From NCBI GenBank assembly GCA_019241915.1, contig JAFAWI010000711.1, positions 1 to 9,084 on the forward strand: 9,084 nt of DNA. Direction: 5' to 3'. Under the pieces are notes generated by a model. It ran no database searches. It was not told the DNA's origin and was given only the letters and a program-made list of their open reading frames with translations. The position numbers were made by a program, and so were the translations under genes. The DNA comes from Alphaproteobacteria bacterium. Its GTDB lineage: Bacteria; Pseudomonadota; Alphaproteobacteria; ATCC43930; CGMCC-115725. Of the stretch, positions 1-6,619 are shown piece by piece (within the stretch, counting starts at the first letter, position 1; every line of letters starts with the position of its first letter).

Positions 1-1197
1 ATCGAGGAACGCGTCGATCACCCGCTTACCCTGTTTCTCGGCGATCTGGCCGATCGACTTGAACTGCATCCACTTGTTCTTTTCGAGTGCCGGCTCGTTG
101 ACCCGGATGTAATTCCACCAGGTCTTCGAGATGCCGACGGCGCTGTCCGGCTTGTTGACGACCGCCTCCTCGTGCAATTTGGCGCGGATTTCCGGGTCGG
201 CGTAGAGGCGCAGCTTTTCCTCGTCCGACATCAGCAGGATCGGATGCCAGGTGGGCAGGCCGCGGAACACCTGCGAGTTCTTCATCGTGAAGTCCTGGGT
301 GATCCGGTTCGGGCTGCACATCGGGTAGGCGCGGATGCCGAGCGCCGCGGTCTCCTCGATGCGCTTCATATGCATCTTCCACTCGTCCGGGCGGCGCATC
401 GTGTGCGACAGCGAGTTGTAGACGACCATGCGGCCCGACGCCTCGGCGAGGCGGCGCATCATGCCGTCCTTCAGCTCGACATACTGACCGCCACCGGCCT
501 GGATCGTGCCGGTGCCCATGTCGCGCAGCACGTCGGCGAGTGCGAAGATCTCCTTCTCGTCGGCCCACAGCGCCGGGATCGGCACGCCTTGCGGGTCGAA
601 ATGGCCCTTCTCGCGCGACACCGAGAGGCCGAGCGCGCCGGCTTCCATGCCGCTGCGCACGACGTCCTGCATCTGCTTGATCTGCGCCTCGCTGGCGCCC
701 GCTTTTTGACAGTCGTCGCCCATCACGTAGTGGCGCACAGCGGTATGGCCGATCAGGTTGCCGACATTGATGCCGAGCCGCGTGTCGAGCTTGTCCATGT
801 ATTGCGGGATCGTCTCCCAGTCGAAATCGACGGTCTTGAGCACCGACATCGGAATCGCTTCGACATAGGAGAGGAATTCGGCGAGCCGTTCCTCATGCCC
901 CCTGCGTACGGGCGCTAGGCTCAGCGAGCAGTTGCCGAAGATCACGGTCGTCGCGCCGTGCTCCGGCGAGAAGGTGCATAACGGATCCCAGGTAACCTGA
1001 GCATCGTAATGGCAGTGGTTGTCGATAAAGCCGGGCGCGACGGCGCGGCCGTCGGCGTCGACGGTCTTGTCGGCGGGCGACGAAAGCTTGCCGATTTCGG
1101 CGACCTTGCCGTCCTTGACCCCGACATCGCCGCGGAACGCCGGCATGCCCGACCCGTCGACGATCAGACCGTTCTTGACCAACAGGTCGTAAGCCAT
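1..1197 (-). CDS. N-acyl-D-amino-acid deacylase-like amidohydrolase (C-terminus cut by window edge)
   Basis: This is a zinc-type amidohydrolase of the D-aminoacylase branch, a family that removes the acyl group from N-acyl-D-amino acids or cleaves related cyclic amides in the cytoplasm. The ATG at 1197 opens 399 codons that run without a stop to base 1, so the C-terminus is missing; relatives usually have about 480-580 residues. Residues 1-56 form the N-terminal beta-sandwich. GFIDNHCHYD (57-65) supplies the metal-binding H61 and H63. GNC (88-90) supplies the bridging Cys typical of the D-aminoacylase branch, here as GNCSLSLAP where D-aminoacylases have GNCGISLAP. NLIGHTAVR (147-155) is the usual GH-x-x-x-R segment. 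The THxR motif expected near residues 231-237 is replaced by TIQAGGG, so the metal site and substrate may differ from true D-aminoacylases. A GGAGG at 1205-1209, 7 nt upstream, fixes the start. Family is secure; substrate unknown. Confidence 0.88.
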   Translation of the reverse strand, partial: MAYDLLVKNGLIVDGSGMPAFRGDVGVKDGKVAEIGKLSSPADKTVDADGRAVAPGFIDNHCHYDAQVTWDPLCTFSPEHGATTVIFGNCSLSLAPVRRGHEERLAEFLSYVEAIPMSVLKTVDFDWETIPQYMDKLDTRLGINVGNLIGHTAVRHYVMGDDCQKAGASEAQIKQMQDVVRSGMEAGALGLSVSREKGHFDPQGVPIPALWADEKEIFALADVLRDMGTGTIQAGGGQYVELKDGMMRRLAEASGRMVVYNSLSHTMRRPDEWKMHMKRIEETAALGIRAYPMCSPNRITQDFTMKNSQVFRGLPTWHPILLMSDEEKLRLYADPEIRAKLHEEAVVNKPDSAVGISKTWWNYIRVNEPALEKNKWMQFKSIGQIAEKQGKRVIDAFLD

Positions 1198-1204
1198 CGT
1201 TCAT

Positions 1205-1209
1205 CCTCC
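1205..1209 (-). promoter_or_regulatory. Shine-Dalgarno site of the amidohydrolase gene
   Basis: Read on the minus strand this is GGAGG, with 7 nt between it and the ATG at 1197. It is a near-ideal ribosome binding site and settles the start codon of the partial amidohydrolase gene. Confidence 0.75.
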
Positions 1210-1271
1210 GAATCTCATTGTCGGCAAAGTTTAGCACGGGGGCCGATCCTGCCTACCCGCGCTCTGCGCAT

Positions 1272-1288
1272 GGGCTGATCATCAGCCC
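1272..1288. promoter_or_regulatory. 17-bp odd palindrome upstream of the amidohydrolase gene, possible operator
   Basis: GGGCTGAT-C-ATCAGCCC is a perfect inverted repeat of two 8-bp arms around one central base. It starts 75 bp upstream of the amidohydrolase start codon and lies about 170 bp before the small membrane peptide on the other strand. No T-run follows on either strand, so a terminator is unlikely. The symmetry and place fit a binding site for a dimeric regulator; which regulator cannot be read from the sequence. I see nothing else convincing in the 260-bp gap from 1198 to 1457, apart from an 8-bp TGTTAACA palindrome at 1392-1399. Confidence 0.4.
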
Positions 1289-1457
1289 GGCTTATGGTGC
1301 ATGCCTGCGCAGGGCCACGGAAGGAAGCCGGGAACGGGCGCGGGTGCCGGATCGTTGACGGCGCAGCAGCGGGCGGAGACCGTGAATCATTTGTTAACAT
1401 TTTGCGCCGTCACTAGCGGCAATGCCCGCTGGTCAGCGTGTCGATGAGGGTAGCGAT

Positions 1458-1547
1458 ATGAAGTCGATCATGTTCGCCGTCGCAGCGACGGCACTCGGCA
1501 CCTTGGCCTACATCACGATCGGGATCGCCCTCGCCAGCGTCGGCTGA
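1458..1547 (+). CDS. 29-aa single-span membrane peptide, function unknown
   Basis: ATG at 1458 to TGA at 1545-1547 encodes 29 residues that begin MKSIMF and are then almost entirely hydrophobic (Ala, Leu, Ile, Val, Gly). Residues about 4-27 would form one transmembrane helix, with a single Lys at position 2 setting the orientation and no charged C-terminal tail. A GAGGG at 1446-1450 sits 7 nt upstream, a good ribosome binding site, which is the main reason to believe it. It could instead be a stand-alone leader-like peptide; there is no cleavage site of the AxA type followed by a mature part. It lies alone on the plus strand, 145 bp before the GhrA-like gene. I do not recognise a family. Confidence 0.5.
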   Translation: MKSIMFAVAATALGTLAYITIGIALASVG

Positions 1548-1692
1548 AAGCCCCCGCTCTTTTCTCTTGCTGTAATAAGCCGCCGGTACGCCGCGAGCAG
1601 CATTGTGCCCAGGCGCAAGCTGCTATCTGATCGCGGCCGTCTTGAGCCCCGCGTAAGGCTGCATTTTTGCGTGCGCAACACCAGGAGGGGAT
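1548..1692. other. Leader region before the GhrA-like gene
   Basis: This 145-bp gap probably holds the promoter of the reductase gene, but I could not find a convincing -35/-10 pair. A short TTGCG-TG-CGCAA inverted repeat lies at 1667-1678, only a few bases before the ribosome binding site, so it could affect translation. No strong hairpin followed by T residues closes the small peptide gene. Confidence 0.3.
1683..1690 (+). promoter_or_regulatory. Strong, closely spaced Shine-Dalgarno site of the GhrA-like gene
   Basis: AGGAGGGG lies directly before the ATG at 1693 with only 2-4 nt between, shorter than the usual 5-9. The complementarity to 16S rRNA is very good. The start is also supported by the protein, whose N terminus (MALLIV) is the first beta strand expected for the family. 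Confidence 0.65.
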
Positions 1693-2631
1693 ATGGCCCT
1701 GCTTATCGTCAATCTCGACAAGCAGATCGGCAACGCGCAGATGTGGCGTGACAGCTTCGCGCGGCACCTGCCCGGCCTCGAAATCTGCGTCTTCCCCGAG
1801 GTCAACAACCTCGATGCGATCGAATACCTTGCGTTCATCCGGCCGGATTTTGATGTCATCCCGGCGCTGCCCAGCCTCAAGGCGATGTTCAGCCGCTCCG
1901 CCGGGGTCGAGGCCTTTATCAACCACCCGAAGCTGCCCAAGGTGCCGCTCGGCAAGATCGAGCCGTCGGGCGGCGACCCGATGATGACCGAGTACACTGT
2001 GATGCACGTGCTGCGCTTCCATCGCGAGCTGCCCAAATACCAGGCGGCGCAGGCAAGCCGCGAATGGCTGCGGGTGCCGATCGTCCGGCCCGAGCAGCGC
2101 CGCATCGGTTTTCTCGGCCTCGGGCTGATGGCGACGGCGCCGGCGCTGATTCTGAAGCAACTGGGTTTTCCGGTATCCGCCTGGGTGCGGTCGCCACGGC
2201 CGGAGCAGGACGGCATCCGCATTTTCCACGGCGAGGATCAATTGGAGCCGTTCATGCAGCAAACCGACATCGCGGTATGCCTGCTGCCGCTGACCCGCGA
2301 GACGGAAGGCATCCTCTGCGCGCGTACCTTCGCGATGATGCCGAAGGGCGCCATGGTGATAAACATCGGCCGCGGCGGCCATGTGGTCGACGCCGACCTG
2401 ATCGCTGCGCTCGACTCGGGTCAGCTTTCGTACGCCGCACTCGACGCTCTCAAGCCCGAGCCGCTGCCTTCGGACAGCCCGCTGTGGTCGCACCCGAAAG
2501 TCACGGTGATGCCGCATGTCGCGCGCCGCCCGACGGTGGACCAGCTGGTGACCGAGATTGCCCGCAATATCCGCAGCCTCGAAGCCGGTGCCGGCCTTTT
2601 GCAGCAGATTGATTTGGCGCGGGAGTATTAG
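1693..2631 (+). CDS. ghrA: Glyoxylate/hydroxypyruvate reductase A-type D-2-hydroxyacid dehydrogenase
   Basis: The product is a 312-aa member of the D-isomer-specific 2-hydroxyacid dehydrogenases, cytoplasmic enzymes that reduce glyoxylate to glycolate and hydroxypyruvate to D-glycerate with NAD(P)H. Its length equals that of E. coli GhrA. MMTEYTVMHVLRFHRELPKYQ-like helix residues (97-117) link the substrate and nucleotide domains. The Rossmann loop is GFLGLGLMA (139-147), so the third glycine of GxGxxG is Ala147. Catalytic residues fall where GhrA has them: R227 in NIGRGGH, E256 in LKPEPLP, and H275 in MPHVA. LPSDSPLW (258-265) and HPKV are further family marks. The gene is alone on its strand and converges on the alpha/beta hydrolase gene with 21 bp between the stop codons. 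Exact oxo-acid preference is not visible; a broader 2-oxo-acid reductase is possible. Confidence 0.93.
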   Translation: MALLIVNLDKQIGNAQMWRDSFARHLPGLEICVFPEVNNLDAIEYLAFIRPDFDVIPALPSLKAMFSRSAGVEAFINHPKLPKVPLGKIEPSGGDPMMTEYTVMHVLRFHRELPKYQAAQASREWLRVPIVRPEQRRIGFLGLGLMATAPALILKQLGFPVSAWVRSPRPEQDGIRIFHGEDQLEPFMQQTDIAVCLLPLTRETEGILCARTFAMMPKGAMVINIGRGGHVVDADLIAALDSGQLSYAALDALKPEPLPSDSPLWSHPKVTVMPHVARRPTVDQLVTEIARNIRSLEAGAGLLQQIDLAREY

Positions 2632-2652
2632 GCGCCTGCGTCTACGTCCGGC

Positions 2653-3498
2653 CTAGCGGGTCCAATCGACGAGGGCCTTGAGCGCCGCCGCTTTTGCGTC
2701 GCCCTGCCACGCTTCGGTATGCCCCGCGCCGATGACCTCGATCATCTGCTTCGGTTGCCGCGCCGCGGCGTAGAGGCGGCGCGCCTCGGCGAGCGGGATT
2801 GTCGTGTCGGCGGTGCCGTGCAGGATCGTCACCGGCGCCGTGACGCGCCCGATCGTCGCCAATGAATCGTACTGGTCGGCGAGCAGCCAGCGATACGGCA
2901 GGAAGGGCGGCGCGCTCCTCTCGAACAGCCGCAGGATCGACGCGTAAGGCGCGTTGAGCAGCAGCCCGGCGACCGGCCGGTCCGCCGCCAGCGTTACCGC
3001 CGGGCCTGTCCCGAAACTCTGGCCGAACAAGGCGATCTTCGATCCTGGCGCTTGTTGGCGGATGAAGTCGAATGCGGCCTCGGTGTCGAGCCGGATTCCG
3101 GCTTCGCTCGGGCTGCCGGTCGAGCCGCCGAAGCCGCGATAGTCGATCGCGAGGATCCCGAGCTTTGCCTTCTCGAGGTCGGGCAGGATGTAGGGCGCGT
3201 AATCGGCCACTGTGCCCGGCGTGCCGCGCAGATATAGCACCACACCGCCACCGGTGCTCGGCGGCGGTCGCCACCAGCCGACGATCTGCTCGGCGTCCAC
3301 AGTGCGAATATGCACGACCGATACATCCGCCAGCCCGACGGCCGCCGGCGTCGCGAGCGTGCCGCCGGGAGCGTAAAGAAAATCGCGCTGATGCTGCCAG
3401 AACCAGGTGCACAAGCAGCCATACGCGACGGCGGCCAGCAGCGGCAGCGCCAGCCATGCAAGGCGATGGCCGCGCAGATGGGACACCAGCGACGTCAC
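2653..3498 (-). CDS. Membrane-anchored alpha/beta hydrolase (BEM46/ABHD13/YfhR-like)
   Basis: The product is a 281-aa serine hydrolase with an uncleaved N-terminal anchor (hydrophobic residues about 13-34) followed by RDFLYAPGG, the entry segment typical of this group. The catalytic triad is readable: S161 in GQSFGTG, D231 in HGTADTTIP, and H260 in GAGHTEAW. The oxyanion strand reads LYLRGTPGTVADY, with RGTPG where many relatives have HGNAG. IDYRGFGGSTGSP (118-130) is the usual Tyr-Arg-Gly-x-Gly turn. The likely role is hydrolysis of an ester, thioester or peptide at the inner membrane; the substrate is unknown. The start is a GTG at 3498, with an in-frame TAG six codons upstream and no good Shine-Dalgarno, so translation may be weak; a second GTG at codon 5 is possible. 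It follows the molybdopterin subunit gene by 57 bp on the same strand, so co-transcription is possible. Confidence 0.88.
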   Translation of the reverse strand: MTSLVSHLRGHRLAWLALPLLAAVAYGCLCTWFWQHQRDFLYAPGGTLATPAAVGLADVSVVHIRTVDAEQIVGWWRPPPSTGGGVVLYLRGTPGTVADYAPYILPDLEKAKLGILAIDYRGFGGSTGSPSEAGIRLDTEAAFDFIRQQAPGSKIALFGQSFGTGPAVTLAADRPVAGLLLNAPYASILRLFERSAPPFLPYRWLLADQYDSLATIGRVTAPVTILHGTADTTIPLAEARRLYAAARQPKQMIEVIGAGHTEAWQGDAKAAALKALVDWTR

Positions 3499-3524
3499 CG
3501 CCGCGATGATCGGCTAGAGTGGTT

Positions 3525-3546
3525 AAAAATGCGCTGCCGCGACAGC
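3525..3546 (-). terminator. Weak candidate terminator after the molybdopterin subunit gene
   Basis: Read on the minus strand, 10 bp after the stop codon, GCTGT-CGCG-GCAGC can fold into a 5-bp stem (one G-U pair) with a four-base loop, followed by GCA and five T residues. The stem is short, so it would be leaky at best, and the downstream hydrolase gene may still be read through. Confidence 0.25.
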
Positions 3547-3555
3547 CCCGGCCAA

Positions 3556-5904
3556 TCAGGGTGGCCGCTTGCCGTGGATCGCCCGCCAGATGCGCTCGGG
3601 CGTCGCCGGCATTTCAAGGTGTGTTACGCCGTAGTCCGCCAGCGCGTCGACGACGGCGTTGATCACCACCGCGAGCGCCGGGGTGGTGCCGCCTTCGCCG
3701 CCGGGGCGGATGCCAAGCGGGTGGGTTGGGCTCGGCACTTCGGAGAGCTCGCAATCGAAGCGCGGCATCCGGTCGGCGCGCGGCATCGCGTAATCCATGA
3801 ACGAGCCGGCGAGCGGCTGCGCGCTGGTGCGGTCGTAATGCGCGTCTTCCTGGATCGCCTGGCCGATCCCTTGGACAATCCCGCCATGCACCTGGCCGTG
3901 CACGATCATCGGGTTGACCGCCCGCCCCACATCGTCGACCGCGCTGTAGCGCACGATGTCGAGCACCCCGGTCTCGGGATCGATCTCGACCTCGCAGACA
4001 TGGCAGCCATAAGGGAAGGCGGCGACGGTAACGGTCTCGTCGCTCTCGGCGCCAAGCGGCCCGCGCAATTCGTCGGGCAAGTCGTCGCGTTCGAGCGCGG
4101 CGCGCGCCACATCGAAGATGCCAAGCGCGCGATCGGTGCCCTTGACGGTAAAATCGCCGCCGGCGAATTCGATGTCTGCGACGTTCGCCTCGAGCACGTG
4201 CGAAGCGATCTGCAGACCCTTTTCGATAATCGCCTGCGAGGCGTTGTGCATGACGATGCTGCCGAGCCTGAGCGCGCGGCCGGAATGTGCGCCCCCCCCG
4301 ATCGAGACGCGCGCGGTGTCGCCGGTAACCAGTTCGACGCTGTCGAGCGGCACGCCGAGAAACTCGGTCACCAGCTGCGCAAAGCTGGTCTCGTGGCCCT
4401 GGCCCTGGCTGACGGTGCCGATCGCGACTTCGACGATGCCTTCCGGCTTTACCACCATCTCGGCCTTCTCGCGCGGCGCGCCGGTCGCGGTGTCGACGTA
4501 GTTGGCGACACCGATGCCGCGCGCCCTGCCGCGCGATTTCGCCTCGGCGCGGCGCGCCGCGAAGCCATTCCAGTCGCCGAGCCGCAGCGCCCTTGCCATG
4601 CAGTCGTGGTACTCGCCGCTGTCGTAGATCATGCCGAACGGGTTGGTGTAGGGCATCATCTCGGCCGACACGAGATTGCGCCGGCGCAACTCGATGCGGT
4701 CGATGCCGGTTTCAAGCGCGGCGAGGTCGATCAGCCGCTCCATCACGAACATCACTTCGGGCCGGCCCGAGCTGCGATAAGGGCGCGTCGGCAAGGTGTT
4801 GGTCAGCGCCGCCCGCGCGCGGAAATGCACTGCCGGCACGTGGTAGATGCTCGACATGATTTCGACGCCCTTGTTGAGCGAGCCGAAGGCGATCGCATAG
4901 GCGCCCTGGTTGACGAGATTGGAGCCGCGCATCGCGAGAAAGGTGCCGTCCTTGTCGAGCGCGAGTTCGGCATGGCACGCAAGGTCGCGGGCCTGGTAGT
5001 CGGCGACGAAATATTCGCTGCGCTCGGAGGTCCATTTGACGGGGCGGCCGAGGCGCTTGGCGGTCCACACGACCAGCGCGAACTCGACACTGAATGAGCC
5101 GCGCGTGCCGAAATTGCCGCCGATGTCGTGCATCACCATCCGAGCCTGCTCGGGCGGGATGCCGAAGACGAGGGCCAGATCGCGCCGCGGGCTGACAGCA
5201 CCGCCGGCGCCGGCGTGGCAGATGTGCATGTTGGTTGCCGGGTCGTATTCGCCGACCGCAGCGCGCGGCTCCATCGGCACGCCAGCGACGCGCTGCACCC
5301 AGGTGTCGAGCGTCACGACATGCGCGGCGCGCGCAAACGCGGCTGCGGCCGCGGCCTCGTCGCCGATCTCGCCGTCAAGGATGACGTTCGGGCTGTCCAG
5401 ACGGGCACGCGGCGCCTGCACGGCGGCGGCATCGAGCCCGCGCGCCACCGCCGGCAACACCTCCCATTCGATCTCCACCAGTTCCGCCGCGTCCTTGGCC
5501 GCATCGACGGTTTCGGCGACGACCGCCGCAACGATCTCGCCGACATGGCAGATCTCAGGGAAGACGATCGGGTGCTGCTGGGGCCGCACGGTCGGCGAGC
5601 CGTCCTTGTTCTGGATGGCGATGTCGGCCGGGTGATTGTTGGCAATATGCGGCAGCGGGTTGAGGCCGTCCGCGCGCGCCTCATCCGCGGTGAGCACCGC
5701 AAGCACGCCGGGTGCCCCCCGCGCTGCCGCTGCGTGCAGCCGCCGGATTAGCGCGTGCGCATGCGGAGAACGGACGAAGACGGCGTGGGCTTGGCCTGCG
5801 AGGTTGAGGTCGTCGCTGTAGCGGCCGCGGCCGGTCAACAGTCGCCGATCCTCGCGCCGGCGTACCGGCTGTCCGATCCCACTGCCGTTCGGCTGGCCGT
5901 GCAT
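3556..5904 (-). CDS. Molybdopterin-binding (large) subunit, xanthine dehydrogenase/CoxL superfamily, not form I CO dehydrogenase
   Basis: The product is the 782-aa catalytic subunit of a molybdenum hydroxylase. These enzymes insert water oxygen into aldehydes, N-heterocycles or similar substrates and pass electrons to iron-sulfur and FAD subunits. The ATG at 5904 is preferred over an open frame reaching 6006 because AGGGAG lies 6 nt upstream and the family N terminus (IGQPVRRREDRRLLTGRGRYSDDL pattern, residues 10-33) follows at once. Landmarks: VPMEPRAAV (209-217), GGNFGTRGS (262-270, usually GGGFG), PYRSSGRPE (375-383) at the active-site loop, QGQGHE (500-505), GGGAHSGRALR (536-546), and GGEGGTTPA (735-743) with the catalytic glutamate E737. 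Form I CO dehydrogenase has AYRCSFR in the active-site loop, and its Cys is absent, so CO oxidation is unlikely. The usual form II AYRGAGR is also altered. No small or medium subunit gene lies in the window. The substrate is unknown. Confidence 0.93.
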   Translation of the reverse strand: MHGQPNGSGIGQPVRRREDRRLLTGRGRYSDDLNLAGQAHAVFVRSPHAHALIRRLHAAAARGAPGVLAVLTADEARADGLNPLPHIANNHPADIAIQNKDGSPTVRPQQHPIVFPEICHVGEIVAAVVAETVDAAKDAAELVEIEWEVLPAVARGLDAAAVQAPRARLDSPNVILDGEIGDEAAAAAAFARAAHVVTLDTWVQRVAGVPMEPRAAVGEYDPATNMHICHAGAGGAVSPRRDLALVFGIPPEQARMVMHDIGGNFGTRGSFSVEFALVVWTAKRLGRPVKWTSERSEYFVADYQARDLACHAELALDKDGTFLAMRGSNLVNQGAYAIAFGSLNKGVEIMSSIYHVPAVHFRARAALTNTLPTRPYRSSGRPEVMFVMERLIDLAALETGIDRIELRRRNLVSAEMMPYTNPFGMIYDSGEYHDCMARALRLGDWNGFAARRAEAKSRGRARGIGVANYVDTATGAPREKAEMVVKPEGIVEVAIGTVSQGQGHETSFAQLVTEFLGVPLDSVELVTGDTARVSIGGGAHSGRALRLGSIVMHNASQAIIEKGLQIASHVLEANVADIEFAGGDFTVKGTDRALGIFDVARAALERDDLPDELRGPLGAESDETVTVAAFPYGCHVCEVEIDPETGVLDIVRYSAVDDVGRAVNPMIVHGQVHGGIVQGIGQAIQEDAHYDRTSAQPLAGSFMDYAMPRADRMPRFDCELSEVPSPTHPLGIRPGGEGGTTPALAVVINAVVDALADYGVTHLEMPATPERIWRAIHGKRPP

Positions 5905-5909
5905 CCAGC

Positions 5910-5916
5910 ACTCCCT
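5910..5916 (-). promoter_or_regulatory. Shine-Dalgarno site deciding the start of the molybdopterin subunit
   Basis: On the minus strand AGGGAGT is followed by a 5-nt spacer and the ATG at 5904. It supports that ATG over an in-frame upstream ATG at 6006, which would add 34 Arg/Cys-rich residues that do not look like the family N terminus. Confidence 0.6.
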
Positions 5917-5969
5917 GCCGCACCGGAACCGAGCAAGCCGCGCGCGACACCGGTGCAGAAAATTTTGCT

Positions 5970-5991
5970 CAGTGTGACGTAGCTCACACTG
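5970..5991. promoter_or_regulatory. CRP/FNR-type palindromic operator in a divergent promoter region
   Basis: CAGTGTGA and TCACACTG form perfect 8-bp arms around a 6-bp spacer (CGTAGC). The core, TGTGA-N6-TCACA, is exactly the consensus bound by cAMP receptor protein in enterobacteria and closely related to other CRP/FNR-family sites. It sits in the 147-bp gap between the molybdenum hydroxylase subunit gene (centre about 76 bp from its start codon) and the small gene at 6052 (about 71 bp), so it could act on one or both. I infer activation or repression by a CRP/FNR-family protein; the alphaproteobacterial regulator is unknown. Confidence 0.6.
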
Positions 5992-6051
5992 GAGCGGCCG
6001 CGCCATCCCCTAGTTTCCGCTCATAGAACAGAAGTTGGGGAACCCCGTCCC

Positions 6052-6243
6052 ATGCTAAACCGCAGCTCCCTCCAACGCGTCTCATCCGAATGCCGCTGTT
6101 TTTTGGCAATCGAACCAAACCTTTCAGAGCTTCTCAGCGACCCGATGACACTGGCGCTGATGACGGCGGACCATGTCGAGCGACCGGATCTCGATCGGCT
6201 GATCGCTGCGGCGCGCGTCGGCCGGGACCATCATGCGGGATAG
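6052..6243 (+). CDS. Small hypothetical protein, 63 aa
   Basis: ATG at 6052 to TAG at 6241-6243 gives 63 residues with no recognised domain. The N-terminal 30 residues are irregular (two Cys at 14 and 16). The C-terminal half, from LSELLSDPMTLALM onward, is amphipathic and predicted helical, and looks like the more protein-like part. The Shine-Dalgarno is poor: GGGG at 6037-6040 is 11 nt away and lies inside a GGGGAACCCC palindrome (6037-6046). Translation may therefore be weak or may start at the internal ATG at 6145, which would give 32 residues. The stop overlaps the next gene's start by 11 bp (6233-6243), an arrangement typical of translationally coupled genes, and this is the best argument that it is real. 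It diverges from the molybdenum hydroxylase subunit gene. Confidence 0.5.
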   Translation: MLNRSSLQRVSSECRCFLAIEPNLSELLSDPMTLALMTADHVERPDLDRLIAAARVGRDHHAG

Positions 6244-6619
6244 CTACGCAGGTACCGTCTTCCGGGTCGAGGTAATCCGGGAGGAGGCCCGGGGTCCGGG
6301 CGCGGTGTCGATCGATATTACCGCCTACATCGATCGCGAGCCGGACGATAACGAGGCGGATTTTGGCGTGCTGTCGCGTGTGCCGCCCAGCATCTGGAAT
6401 ACGCGCATGCTGCTTACCGGCGATTTTGCTTCGCTCGGCGAGGCGGTAGCGGCGATCGAGCGCGCCTATCCCAACGCAGAGATGCTCAATTGCTATGAGT
6501 GGCCGCCGCAATTCGAAAGCGCTGTGACAGTGGCGCCCCTGCTGCGCAGCGGCCGAGCGTGGCGCCGTGGCGGGTGTCCGGCGGACGCGTCCACCGCACA
6601 ACTTGACTGGCGGCCATAA
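6233..6619 (+). CDS. Hypothetical protein, 128 aa
   Basis: The 128-residue product is soluble-looking, with no signal peptide or membrane segment, and I do not recognise the family. Residues about 8-35 look like two beta strands (TVFRVEVI, AVSIDITAYI), residues 70-85 like an amphipathic helix (LGEAVAAIERAYP), and residues 87-93 carry MLNCYEW. The last 25 residues are Arg/Gly/Ala-rich and probably disordered. Third codon positions are mostly G or C, as in the neighbouring genes, which supports it as coding. The ATG at 6233 has a weak GGGA (6224-6227) and overlaps the end of the preceding small gene by 11 bp, so its translation is probably coupled to that gene. An overlapping minus-strand frame (6134-6628) fits coding statistics less well. 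Confidence 0.6.
   Translation: MRDSYAGTVFRVEVIREEARGPGAVSIDITAYIDREPDDNEADFGVLSRVPPSIWNTRMLLTGDFASLGEAVAAIERAYPNAEMLNCYEWPPQFESAVTVAPLLRSGRAWRRGGCPADASTAQLDWRP

Noticed and set aside
1391..1419. TTGTTA as a -35 box for the 29-aa peptide gene
   Set aside because: The matching -10 position reads TAGCGG, too far from the consensus to call.
2632..2652. Bidirectional terminator between the convergent reductase and hydrolase genes
   Set aside because: The 21-bp gap holds no stable stem and no T-run on either strand.
4280..4310. Possible frameshift at the C8 tract in the hydroxylase gene
   Set aside because: The translation on both sides of the tract keeps family motifs in one frame (TGDT before, SGRALR after), so the frame is intact.
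3310..5097. 595-codon plus-strand open frame opposite the hydrolase and hydroxylase genes
   Set aside because: It is antisense to two genes with clear catalytic motifs, is rich in His, Arg, Asp and Ala as expected of a GC-driven shadow frame, and shows no family motif.
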